Source: a virus. From it: DNA of 49,293 nt. How positions within the stretch are numbered: the stretch's first letter is position 1; each line of letters begins with the position of its first letter. The notes beneath the pieces are model-generated. The model saw only the letters and a program-made list of their open reading frames with translations, was not told the origin of the DNA and did not search any database. Positions 1-7,192 of this stretch are shown here, one piece after another. The position numbers were made by a program, and so were the translations under genes. The DNA lies in IMG/VR virus record IMGVR_UViG_3300018875_000066, positions 1 to 49,293 of that record, one strand, 5' to 3'.

Positions 1-534
1 ATGATCAACCGCTCGATTGATCCCAGAAGGCCCTCTCCTGAACAACTCTGCTTCCGAAACCAGCACCGGAAGGCAAGAGAGGATCGGACCGACTACCTTC
101 GCATCGGCGTTGGATCAGCCCTCCTGACACTGGCACTCTTCGTTTTCGGGTTTCTGATGTACGGCGCCAGGGCGGAAACCGTGGACGGCCGGCGCATCGT
201 GATCATCGACGGAGACACGATCGACGTTCAGGGCGAGCGCATCCGGATCCTCAACATCGATGCTCCTGAGAGCTTCCGCTCAAGATGCGAGGCGGAACTG
301 AAGCTGGCGCTGCGCACCAAGGAGAGACTGGCCCAGCTCCTGCGCTCCGGGCCGGTTGAAATCAACCGGGAGGGCCAGGATCGCTACCGGCGCACATTGG
401 CGACGATCCGGATCAGAGAAGGCGATGTAGGGCGGATCTTGGTGAGGGAGAGCCTTGCTCTCCGTTGGCAGGAGGGGCCGGCGGCTAAGGAGTACCGACT
501 GAAAGTCTGGTGCGGCCAGAAGTCGACGCATTGA
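1..534 (+). CDS. Membrane-anchored thermonuclease (SNase-like) family protein
   Basis: The protein (177 aa from the first base of the window; a start further upstream cannot be excluded) has a basic N-terminus, one hydrophobic segment at about residues 35-56, and then a staphylococcal-nuclease-like fold. Family landmarks are visible: IDGDTI, RILNIDAPES, the CEAEL segment and DRYRRTLA, which supply the Asp, Arg and Glu residues that bind calcium and cut DNA or RNA in this family. The hydrophobic segment is either an uncleaved anchor or a signal peptide, placing the nuclease outside the cytoplasmic membrane. Such proteins are common on mobile elements of Rhizobiales; whether it belongs to the prophage is unclear. 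Confidence 0.75.
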   Translation: MINRSIDPRRPSPEQLCFRNQHRKAREDRTDYLRIGVGSALLTLALFVFGFLMYGARAETVDGRRIVIIDGDTIDVQGERIRILNIDAPESFRSRCEAELKLALRTKERLAQLLRSGPVEINREGQDRYRRTLATIRIREGDVGRILVRESLALRWQEGPAAKEYRLKVWCGQKSTH

Positions 535-578
535 AGCCAAAGCAATTGGCTTGAAGGATAAGAGAAGATCTGTGACGT

Positions 579-1043
579 TCAGCGCAATTGGCAGACCATT
601 TTACCACCCTTCATCGCGCAGGTGAGGCGTTTCAGGCGACGAGGAGAGTTTTCCTGGATTGCCGGGTTTGCATTCGACCTAAGGAAGAAATCCTGCACGC
701 GAATGGTTGAGCACCGCCGCATCAGGACGCTCGTTACCGTAAGTGGCACAACGGCACTGCTGTGCTCAAACACGGTTAGATCGCCCTCCTCAAGAGCAGC
801 GAGGATTTCGTCAGCGTGTCGCTCTAGAGTTTCGATCGTCTCCAAGATGGCCTCCCATTTCAGGGCAATCCGTTCATAGTCTTCCACGACCGGGGCAACA
901 ACGTCAGCCCTGCCGTGCTCGCAGGCTGCCTTCGTTACTGCGTTAAAGCGGACAGCGAAGCTCGCGGTCTCGGCGATCTTTTCCAGGGCTTTCCCATCGA
1001 ATTCCACCTCTGCAGGACGCGACCATGGCACCACCTCACCCAC
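579..1043 (-). CDS. Hypothetical protein, 154 aa
   Basis: No family recognised. The start is a GTG with GGGAG eight bases upstream. The first two thirds are acidic and mostly helical in character (VVEDYERIALKWEAI, ETLERHADEILAALEE), the last 30 residues are basic and Cys-containing. It is transcribed away from the small rightward cluster at 1187-2067 and shares with it an AT-rich divergent promoter region (1044-1186). It may be an accessory gene of the prophage left end. A coding gene is supported by length, start signal and composition, but function cannot be assigned. Confidence 0.5.
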   Translation of the reverse strand: MGEVVPWSRPAEVEFDGKALEKIAETASFAVRFNAVTKAACEHGRADVVAPVVEDYERIALKWEAILETIETLERHADEILAALEEGDLTVFEHSSAVVPLTVTSVLMRRCSTIRVQDFFLRSNANPAIQENSPRRLKRLTCAMKGGKMVCQLR

Positions 1044-1127
1044 GTCTTTGCTCCCTTGTTAATCGACGCGATCCTCTCCATATATTAAAAATACGCGGAA
1101 ACCAAGTGCTAAATAAAAAGTTAATCC

Positions 1128-1156
1128 TTGACTGATGCACAGTTTTTGAGTTAGGT
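1128..1156 (+). promoter_or_regulatory. Candidate promoter for the 1187-2067 cluster
   Basis: TTGACT at 1128-1133 is followed after 17 bases by TTAGGT at 1151-1156. The -35 is close to consensus, the -10 is weak. It sits in an AT-rich intergenic stretch 30 bases before the GTG start at 1187. Inference from sequence only. Confidence 0.35.
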
Positions 1157-1186
1157 GGACTTCTCCATCACCCCTGGGAGGTAGCA

Positions 1187-1417
1187 GTGACCGACAAAAC
1201 CAAGCAGTTGTCCTTCGTAGCTGACGAGGAAACGCTTGCGCTCATCAGCAAGTTGAAGAAGGAGCTAAAAGCTCCGACCACTGCCGCTGTGTTCCGAAAA
1301 GCATTGGCGCTGGCCAAGGTAGCGGCAGAGCAAGCTAAACAGTCTGATGGGGTGGTTACCGTTCGAGGAAAGTCGCAGTCTCCGTCTGAAGAAATCGCTG
1401 TAGCCCTTCGAGCTTAA
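1187..1417 (+). CDS. Small ribbon-helix-helix-like protein
   Basis: A 76 aa protein with a GTG start supported by the GGGAGGT sequence directly upstream (1176-1182). The N-terminal half (KQLSFVADEETLALISKLKK then AVFRKALALAKVA) has the strand-helix-helix spacing and the alternating pattern of small ribbon-helix-helix DNA-binding proteins such as those of antitoxins and phage regulators. No toxin-like partner is recognisable next to it; the following gene at 1430 encodes a membrane protein. Assignment rests on pattern only. Confidence 0.5.
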   Translation: MTDKTKQLSFVADEETLALISKLKKELKAPTTAAVFRKALALAKVAAEQAKQSDGVVTVRGKSQSPSEEIAVALRA

Positions 1418-1429
1418 GGCCTTGTATGC

Positions 1430-1813
1430 ATGGTCGAACCCACCCCACTCAGCGATTTAGCAAGCAAGTCGAGCGAGCCGATTTCACTCGACGCACTCGC
1501 TGACAGGTTTGATCTAAGCGACATTGATCTAAGAAAGCAGATCTTGAGCGAAAGAATAGCTCAAGGTATGCTACAACTCTTCAAGCTTTCGGTTGGATTT
1601 ACCGTCACTTTGACGATTGGGTTGGCAATCCTCGACTACATTTTTCTATGGAATGGAAAATTGCAGCCTGGGGATCGACTAATCACCGAGAAAGTTCTGT
1701 TTGCGGTGATTGGGGCGTCTGTCATTCAGCTTGGAACCGGGATGATTGCAGTCGTCTACTCACTGTTCAAGAGGCCATCCGGAGCAACTTCTGATGCCTC
1801 TGAAGCACAGTAA
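1430..1813 (+). CDS. Two-TM membrane protein of unknown function
   Basis: A 127 aa protein with a soluble N-terminal 45 residues rich in Asp, Leu and Ser, then two hydrophobic segments at about residues 52-74 (FTVTLTIGLAILDYIFLW) and 88-112 (VLFAVIGASVIQLGTGMIAVVY) and a short hydrophilic tail. It lies 12 bases after the gene at 1187 in the same direction and is likely cotranscribed. No family recognised. Base composition is visibly richer in A+T than in the phage structural genes, consistent with a recently acquired accessory cassette. Confidence 0.5.
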   Translation: MVEPTPLSDLASKSSEPISLDALADRFDLSDIDLRKQILSERIAQGMLQLFKLSVGFTVTLTIGLAILDYIFLWNGKLQPGDRLITEKVLFAVIGASVIQLGTGMIAVVYSLFKRPSGATSDASEAQ

Positions 1814-1869
1814 GCTGCATCGCCTGAAGCATCTCTAATTCCAGCTCTATAGCTAAGGATGATGCACGA

Positions 1870-2067
1870 ATGAGCGAGAACGACGAGATCAGCTGGCTAC
1901 GCACCAAAGTTGACGAACTCCAGTCAGCCTTGGAAGAGGAACGCCAGACCTCGGCGTGCCTGCGGCGGCAAGTCCACGATCTCACCCAGCGTCTTCAGCA
2001 GACCCAAAGAGAAGCTGAAAAAGTTGTTCGGTCAGTAAGCCGAGACCCACGGTTTCTCCGCGGGTAG
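1870..2067 (+). CDS. Small coiled-coil protein
   Basis: A 65 aa, highly charged protein predicted to be one long helix: the heptad-like run from WLRTKVDELQSAL through LTQRLQQTQREAEK covers residues 9-48. It follows the membrane protein at 1430 by 56 bases and converges on the phage late terminator at 2083. Function unknown; it could be an adaptor or stabiliser for the neighbouring membrane protein. Confidence 0.4.
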   Translation: MSENDEISWLRTKVDELQSALEEERQTSACLRRQVHDLTQRLQQTQREAEKVVRSVSRDPRFLRG

Positions 2068-2082
2068 CGCCATAGCAAAAGA

Positions 2083-2108
2083 GCCCCGCTGGCCGAAGCC
2101 AGCGGGGC
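2083..2108 (-). terminator. Rho-independent terminator of the leftward late operon
   Basis: An 11-bp perfect stem (GCCCCGCTGGC, 2083-2093, with 2098-2108) encloses a four-base loop read TTCG on the minus strand. On that strand the stem is followed by TCTTTTGC. This is the end of late transcription; the rightward gene ending at 2067 may use the same hairpin. Confidence 0.8.
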
Positions 2109-2169
2109 GGATTGCGCGGGCCGGGTTGTCTCCGGCACGGTTAGAATGGCTTGCGCTTCGACAGACGGG

Positions 2170-2334
2170 TCATGAGGCCGTCTGATCTCCCTTCCCGCAC
2201 CGAGCCGGACGCCCGATGCCGTGCTGGAACAAAGTATCATCCTGAGAGCCGGGCGGTATTGTCACATCGTTCAGGAAGCCGGAGCCTGAATAGGCCTTTA
2301 ATCTTACGCGCGCGCGACCTAGAAGGGCCCTCAC
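2170..2334 (-). CDS. Possible small phage protein, 54 aa
   Basis: A GTG start overlaps the TGA of the holin-like gene (GTGA), the coupling used throughout this operon. The predicted protein has a basic N-terminus and no recognisable domain. The ribosome binding site is weak and no homology is recognised, so this may be noise. If it is not a gene, the stretch 2109-2330 holds nothing recognisable. Confidence 0.3.
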   Translation of the reverse strand: MRALLGRARVRLKAYSGSGFLNDVTIPPGSQDDTLFQHGIGRPARCGKGDQTAS

Positions 2335-2507
2335 GGGCGTTTCCAAAGCTCGCGGACCTTGAGGACGAACTGAAACAGCAGCCACGCCACACCCAGAATG
2401 GGAGCGAGAGTGGCGCAGATCTGCGAAACATCCGCCAAGGTCGGAAGCCACAGCGGCGAGGCCACGGCGCCAACAGCGCTCGCGGTCGTAACTTTATCGG
2501 TGATCAT
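2331..2507 (-). CDS. Holin-like small membrane protein
   Basis: A 58 aa protein that starts MITDKVTTASAVG, has one hydrophobic stretch at about residues 28-48 (VSQICATLAPILGVAWLLFQFVL) and ends in a short basic tail (KVRELWKRP). A small membrane protein with a charged C-terminus directly downstream of an endolysin gene fits a holin, which permeabilises the inner membrane so that the endolysin reaches the peptidoglycan. AGGGG lies a few bases before the ATG. The family is not named with certainty; an alternative is a small accessory membrane protein. Confidence 0.65.
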   Translation of the reverse strand: MITDKVTTASAVGAVASPLWLPTLADVSQICATLAPILGVAWLLFQFVLKVRELWKRP

Positions 2508-2520
2508 GGTTGCCCCTGTG

Positions 2521-2550
2521 AGCGGGCCGCCTCTTCCGGGCGGCTCCGCT
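2521..2550 (-). other. Strong intergenic hairpin before the holin-like gene
   Basis: Stem of 11 bp (2521-2531 with 2539-2550) with a single bulged T at 2545 and a 7-base loop, in the 57-base gap between the gene ending at 2565 and the holin-like start at 2507. There is no T-tract on the minus strand, so it is more likely an RNA stability or processing element than a terminator. Confidence 0.4.
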
Positions 2551-2564
2551 CCGCTGTGGTTTCG

Positions 2565-3035
2565 TTACTTCGGCGCCGTAGCGACGGCGAGTTTGGCGGC
2601 CGAGGCCTTCTCGTCGAGATCGAGCAGGCGGAAGACCTTTTTGCGGATGCCCTCAGGGCCGCCGAGCCAGCGCACCAGCCAGGGAGCCCCCTCCCTCACC
2701 GCATACTGGACAGCCTGGGCGAGCACCTGATTGCCTACGTCCACCGTCAGGGTCTTACCCTTGGCCGCGCCCTCGACGGCGTTCAGGGCATAGTCACGGG
2801 CGTTTCGCACGAGCTGCTCGCCGAAGACGGCCGAGACCAAGAGGCGAATCGGCGCCGGAAGGAACGCGACGGCCACGGGGAAGAGAGCGACCCCAAGGGT
2901 GCCCACGATGTGAGCGACCTCGATCAGGTAATCGCCGTAGGAGATGGTGACGGTCGTGCCCTCGGCGGCAAAAGCGAGCGCAGGCACAATAAAAGCCGCG
3001 CAGGCGAGCGCGGCCAGTCGAAGAAGTCTGAACAT
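2565..3035 (-). CDS. Exported phage protein of the lysis region, unknown function
   Basis: The start at 3035 (MFRLLRLAALACAAFIVPALAFA) is chosen because AGAGGA lies at the right distance upstream and because it gives a clear signal peptide; 156 aa remain. The rest has a hydrophobic stretch near residues 40-65 (IVGTLGVALFPVAVAFLPAPIRLL) and an amphipathic C-terminal half. It sits between the endolysin and the holin-like gene, so a role in lysis or envelope passage (for example a spanin-like or holin-accessory protein) is possible, but no spanin lipobox is seen. Confidence 0.55.
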   Translation of the reverse strand: MFRLLRLAALACAAFIVPALAFAAEGTTVTISYGDYLIEVAHIVGTLGVALFPVAVAFLPAPIRLLVSAVFGEQLVRNARDYALNAVEGAAKGKTLTVDVGNQVLAQAVQYAVREGAPWLVRWLGGPEGIRKKVFRLLDLDEKASAAKLAVATAPK

Positions 3036-3045
3036 GTCGGGTCCT

Positions 3046-3579
3046 CTATGCCTCGTTTCGGGAAATGCCGCCGGCGGCCGCGAGGCGGATCGGCCTGACA
3101 TTGGCGGGTTGAGCGACGCGCCATTCCGGCCGGCGTGCGGCGTGGAGGCGGTTCTTGGCGATGCGGGTGATGCAGACCTGGTCGGACTGATTGCCGCCGA
3201 GCACGTGGAAGCAGGTGGCGTCCTCGCCGACGTAGAAGCCGACGTGCCCTCCCCCGTTGCGCTTGAAAGTCAGGATGTCGCCGAGCATCGGCTTGTCGGC
3301 CGCCTGGCCGAATTTCGACCAGTTCAGGGCCCAGAGCGGGTTCTTGACCGGATCCCAGCCGGCGCGCTTCATCACCGCGGCGGCGAACAGGCCGCACCAC
3401 GGGGTGCTGTCCGCGACGTAGACATCGTCGACGCCGACCTCATCGGCCCAGGCCAGGATGATGGCGTTGCTCTTGGCGCCCGGCGTCTCGAGGGTGCCGA
3501 AGAGCTTGAGGGCCTGAACCAGATGATTGGGCGCAGGCTCGCGGCCCAGCCACGCATACTGCGCCGGCAGGTTAGTCAT
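3046..3579 (-). CDS. Endolysin candidate, TIGR02594/CHAP-like peptidase
   Basis: A 177 aa protein with the arrangement of the TIGR02594 family, a phage-associated NlpC/P60-CHAP-like cysteine peptidase group: STPWCGLFAAAVMKRAG carries the candidate nucleophile Cys62, and RNGGGHVGFYVGED carries His112, the general base. Such enzymes cut peptide cross-links in peptidoglycan. There is no signal peptide, so release would depend on the holin. It is the first gene after the terminator at 3598-3617, so it may have its own promoter or depend on read-through. Confidence 0.75.
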   Translation of the reverse strand: MTNLPAQYAWLGREPAPNHLVQALKLFGTLETPGAKSNAIILAWADEVGVDDVYVADSTPWCGLFAAAVMKRAGWDPVKNPLWALNWSKFGQAADKPMLGDILTFKRNGGGHVGFYVGEDATCFHVLGGNQSDQVCITRIAKNRLHAARRPEWRVAQPANVRPIRLAAAGGISRNEA

Positions 3580-3597
3580 TTCATTGCTCCAAAGAAA

Positions 3598-3617
3598 AAG
3601 CCGCCCGGAGGCGGCTT
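3598..3617 (-). terminator. Terminator between tail and lysis genes
   Basis: Perfect 8-bp stem AAGCCGCC (3598-3605) with GGCGGCTT (3610-3617), loop of four bases. The minus strand continues into a TTTTTCTTT tract. It separates the tail fibre genes from the endolysin gene. Confidence 0.8.
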
Positions 3618-3641
3618 GGTCGGTGTTCGCGCTGGAATGCG

Positions 3642-3995
3642 TCAGGCTGGCAGAGCCGCCGCCTGCTCCATCAAGTCGTCGAGTTGCTCGTTCGAGATCC
3701 CAAGCGCGCCGGCTAACATCGGCACGAACATGCCGTCCCGGTCGAACACGTCGCCGCGCTCGAGCGCCTCTTCGGCGGAGGCTTTCTGCAGCGGGTCAGT
3801 GATCGCCGCGATGGCGGACTGCACCGCGTCGAACAGCGTTCCCTCACCCCAGGGCGTTACCTTCATGATCGTGCGGGCCCGCCACATGGCTATGGAGCGG
3901 ATCTTCGGTATCGCGAGATCGGCCTCCGGGAGGTTTAGCTCCACACTATCCACATCGATGATTTTACCGTCCCGCCAGACTTTTACCTTGCTCAT
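3642..3995 (-). CDS. Phage protein downstream of the tail fibre
   Basis: A 117 aa acidic protein whose ATG overlaps the TGA of the tail fibre gene (ATGA), so translation is probably coupled. The middle contains LFDAVQSAIAAITDPLQKASAEEALERGDVFDRDG; no family is recognised with confidence. Position directly after a tail fibre gene is typical of fibre chaperones or assembly proteins; that role is inferred from context only. Confidence 0.6.
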   Translation of the reverse strand: MSKVKVWRDGKIIDVDSVELNLPEADLAIPKIRSIAMWRARTIMKVTPWGEGTLFDAVQSAIAAITDPLQKASAEEALERGDVFDRDGMFVPMLAGALGISNEQLDDLMEQAAALPA

Positions 3996-6859
3996 GCCAG
4001 GTACTCCACGATCAGCTCCGAGCTGCTCTTGAGGTTGCCGGATGTGGCGAACAGCCGAACGTTAGTGAGAGCGGCCGTTGCAGGGTAGTAGCCCGCAAAC
4101 TTGTAGTTCCAGATGTCACCGTTCCCATCGGTCAGACCGCCGCTGCCAGACACACCGATCAGGCGGTTCGCACTCCAGTTCGCAATCAAGGCTTCGAGCA
4201 CCGGCGGGACGTTGCCGCCAAGCGCCGTGGTGGTCAGCTGAATGCGATCGGCACTGAGGCTGGTATGCGCCGGGGTAGCGCTGCCCGAGCCATAGAGCAC
4301 ACCGAACTTGTAGTCCGTCGCTCCAGCCTTGTAGGTCGCACCATTGTCGAAGCTGAAGCGCATTCCGAGGGCCGCGCTCGTGCCCACCGTCCACTGAAGA
4401 GCGCCAGTAATGCGGATCATTCTGGCGGCGGCCGGAATCGAAATGTCGATGGCGGCCACGTCCGCACCGAGCGTGATCCGATGGAGCGGCCGCCAGATCA
4501 GACCTGTGTTGTCGCGGGCCTGCTGCTTCTGCGCCTCGGTAAGGACTTGCACCGCGTCATAGCGCACGACCGGCATGATACCCGCCGCTTGAGCTCCTGT
4601 CAGATCCTCCGGGTCACCTGTTCCAGCCGAGACGCGCCCTTTGATCGTACCCGTCGCCATATCGGCCAGCAGCGTGTTGTCGACGCTGTTCGCGCCCACC
4701 GCTGGGCCTGCGGGGCCCCGGATGTCGACAGCCTGAGCAATACCGGCCACAAGCCCGGTGGTGCCGACATAGCTTCCCGTCGCGGGCTTCGCGCCGGCAC
4801 CCCCCACCCAATCGGTGACCTGAAGCACTCTCCGGGCGCCGTCGCTGACGATGGAGAAAACCGGCGACCAGCCCTTCTCGCCCTGGAGGCCCTGGGCGCC
4901 TTGAGCCCCGCGGATATCCACGGCTGCACCTATGGAGGCCACAAACCCGGTTGGGCCGAGATAGGAGCCAGTCGCGGGCTTCGTCCCCGCCCCTCCGGTC
5001 CAATCCGAGACCTGAAGGACGCGGCGCTCGCCGTCGGAGACAACCGCATAGACTGGCGACCATCCCTGATCGCCCGCCGCGCCCTTGTCTCCCGCTCGGG
5101 TGAAGCAGACGACGACCGGATCGTTGTTGGCGAACGGCGAAGCCGCGCTGAACGAAACGTTGGTCAGCACGAGCTTTGAGTAGTCGGTCGCGGCGATGAC
5201 GTTGCTGATGATGTTGAAGATCAGATACTTCGTCGGATCGGTAGCGTGAACAATCCGGATTTGGCCCTTCACAGAGTTGGTCGAGTCATCGAACGTGGAA
5301 AGGAGGTTCTGAACCGATGCCCCGCTCTGGTCGAGATGGTCGATGAAGATTTGGCTCGCAGCGTTCATCGTGGCGTTGTTGAAGCGCAGGAAGCCGTTGC
5401 CAGGGTCTGCGTCGGTCGTGACGGTGGAGACGGTGTAGCGCAACGTTACGGCCCCGCCGTGCGCACCCTGAATGCCTTGGACGCCCTGATCTCCCGTCCG
5501 CATGAACGAGAGAACAACCGGGTCGTTGTTCGCAAAGGCGGTTCCCGAACCGACATGCGCGATGCTGATGTTCTTGTAGCCAGTAGGCGACGCTACTGCC
5601 GTGACGGAGTACAGCGCCCACTTGGTCAGATCCGTCTCATGCTGCAGGCGGATAAAGCCTTTGACCGCCGACGTGCTGTCGTCAAACGTGTCCATGATCG
5701 GGCCGAAGGCCACGCCGTTGAGGGCGGTGTTCGATGCCCGCAGGACCGTCGCAGCATTCACGGCTCCCGACAGGCGCAGGAAGCCGACGCCAGGATCGGC
5801 GTCCGTCGTGGTGGTCGAGAAAATGTAGCGCGCGGTGAGGCCGCCATGCGCCCCTTGCGCGCCGGTGGCACCAAGGTTTCCGGTCCGCACAAAGGACAGA
5901 ACCAGCGCTTCGTCATTTCCGAAGGTGCCGTTGGAGGCGACCGGGGTGACGGCTATCGTCTTGTAGCCGGTGTTGGCCGTCACCGCACCCGTCACCGCAA
6001 AGATGACAAACTTCGACGGATCGCTCTCCGAGGTGAGTTGGACGTGCCCGCGCAGCGATGTGCTGGTGGAGTCGTCGAAGGTGTCGATCGCTGCGCCAAA
6101 GGCTGCACCTGATCCATTGGTGTTCGAGACGTAAAGCTGCGTCGAGGAGGCGAAGGTAGCGTTGTTGCCTCGCAGAAAGCCGGTACCGGGATCCTCGTTC
6201 GTGATCGTGGAGGAGTAGGAGTAGCGGGCGGTCATGCCGCCACCGGGCACTCCCTGAACTCCCTGAATGCCTTGTGGTCCACGGACGTCTATGGCTTGCG
6301 CCGGATCCGTGGTGAACCCAGCCTCTGCGACGAACAACGTCTCTCCCGTCCCTGACAGGACCGATGGCTTAGGGCCGACGCCGCCTGTCCAGTCCGTAAG
6401 CTGATAAATTCGCCGGTTGTTGTCGGCAACGATGCCGAAGACCGGCGACCAGCCGCGGTATCCCCGCAGATCGACGCCATTGCCGATGTCATCGGACAAG
6501 CCGATGTCCGTCACATACCCTGTGGCCGGCTTCGGACCTGTCCCGCCGATCCAGTCGATGATCCGGTGCACCACTCGGTCGCCGTCGGTGACCAAGGCGA
6601 GGACCGGCGTCCAAGCCATGTCGCCGCGGATGTCGGCGCCTTCCGTAATCTCCTGGGTCAGCCCGATGGCGCCAACATACCAGCCGATGAAGGGTGGCTT
6701 CTCGCCTTCACCGTCGATGTAATCGGCCACCCTGAGCACGCGGCGGTCGCCATCGACCTCTACTGCATAAACCGGCGTCCAGGCGGCATAGCCCCGCAAT
6801 CCCAGGGTGCCGCGCGCCACGATCCGAGGACGCTTCTGCATCTGAACACGAATGGTCAT
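3992..6859 (-). CDS. Modular tail fibre protein with collagen-like linkers
   Basis: A 955 aa receptor-binding fibre candidate. The start MTIRVQMQKRP at 6859 is chosen because it forms an ATGA overlap with the preceding gene. Two kinds of repeats alternate: five copies of a module of about 50 aa with the core WSPVYAVVSDG, RRVLQVSDWTGG and KPATG (three near the N-terminus, two near residues 610-730), and three copies of a module of about 125 aa with the cores DADPGxGFLR, TFDDSTS and FANNDPVVLSF. Short collagen-like G-x-x runs (GPQGIQGVQGVPGG, GDQGVQGIQGAHGG) join them. The C-terminal 170 residues are unique and likely carry the trimeric tip. Confidence 0.85.
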   Translation of the reverse strand: MTIRVQMQKRPRIVARGTLGLRGYAAWTPVYAVEVDGDRRVLRVADYIDGEGEKPPFIGWYVGAIGLTQEITEGADIRGDMAWTPVLALVTDGDRVVHRIIDWIGGTGPKPATGYVTDIGLSDDIGNGVDLRGYRGWSPVFGIVADNNRRIYQLTDWTGGVGPKPSVLSGTGETLFVAEAGFTTDPAQAIDVRGPQGIQGVQGVPGGGMTARYSYSSTITNEDPGTGFLRGNNATFASSTQLYVSNTNGSGAAFGAAIDTFDDSTSTSLRGHVQLTSESDPSKFVIFAVTGAVTANTGYKTIAVTPVASNGTFGNDEALVLSFVRTGNLGATGAQGAHGGLTARYIFSTTTTDADPGVGFLRLSGAVNAATVLRASNTALNGVAFGPIMDTFDDSTSAVKGFIRLQHETDLTKWALYSVTAVASPTGYKNISIAHVGSGTAFANNDPVVLSFMRTGDQGVQGIQGAHGGAVTLRYTVSTVTTDADPGNGFLRFNNATMNAASQIFIDHLDQSGASVQNLLSTFDDSTNSVKGQIRIVHATDPTKYLIFNIISNVIAATDYSKLVLTNVSFSAASPFANNDPVVVCFTRAGDKGAAGDQGWSPVYAVVSDGERRVLQVSDWTGGAGTKPATGSYLGPTGFVASIGAAVDIRGAQGAQGLQGEKGWSPVFSIVSDGARRVLQVTDWVGGAGAKPATGSYVGTTGLVAGIAQAVDIRGPAGPAVGANSVDNTLLADMATGTIKGRVSAGTGDPEDLTGAQAAGIMPVVRYDAVQVLTEAQKQQARDNTGLIWRPLHRITLGADVAAIDISIPAAARMIRITGALQWTVGTSAALGMRFSFDNGATYKAGATDYKFGVLYGSGSATPAHTSLSADRIQLTTTALGGNVPPVLEALIANWSANRLIGVSGSGGLTDGNGDIWNYKFAGYYPATAALTNVRLFATSGNLKSSSELIVEYLA

Positions 6860-7185
6860 GGCACGACTCCATCGACAATCTCGATCGTTCCGACGAGGAT
6901 CTGAGAGGTTCGACTGGCCCGGGTGAAGGTGACGCCCACATCGTAGTAGCCCGGCTGCAGCGGACGGGTGTCGATGGCCCAGGAGACGGTTGAGGCCTCC
7001 ACATCCACGGTGAGCAGGTCGTCTTGGGTACCTGCAAGTGCCGGGGCCTGGCTGCCGTGCGGGCGCATGGCAAAGGCGAATGCGCACCCGTCGAGCCCCG
7101 GGATCGGCGCGCCATCCTCGGTAAGCGCCAGGGTCTCTTCCCAGGTTTCGCGGTTGGAGATCTCGGGGAACTGGATCCGAAGCAT
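6856..7185 (-). CDS. Small phage tail-region protein
   Basis: A 109 aa protein, predicted mostly beta-strand (LRIQFPEISN, AFAMRPHGS, YDVGVTFTRAS, ILVGTIEIVDG). The N-terminal part resembles small immunoglobulin-like or beta-sandwich proteins often found before tail fibre genes. It overlaps the fibre start by four bases and follows the tail collar gene by seven bases. A structural or fibre-attachment role is inferred from position. Confidence 0.65.
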   Translation of the reverse strand: MLRIQFPEISNRETWEETLALTEDGAPIPGLDGCAFAFAMRPHGSQAPALAGTQDDLLTVDVEASTVSWAIDTRPLQPGYYDVGVTFTRASRTSQILVGTIEIVDGVVP

Positions 7186-7192
7186 CGAGCCC

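Noticed and set aside
2151-3098. A 315-codon plus-strand frame over the lysis genes
   Set aside because: It covers the antisense of the endolysin-region genes and crosses strong hairpins; the minus-strand genes have signal peptide and ribosome binding site.
3992-6859. Diversity-generating retroelement target in the tail fibre repeats
   Set aside because: No reverse transcriptase gene and no template repeat are present in the window; the repeats are protein modules.
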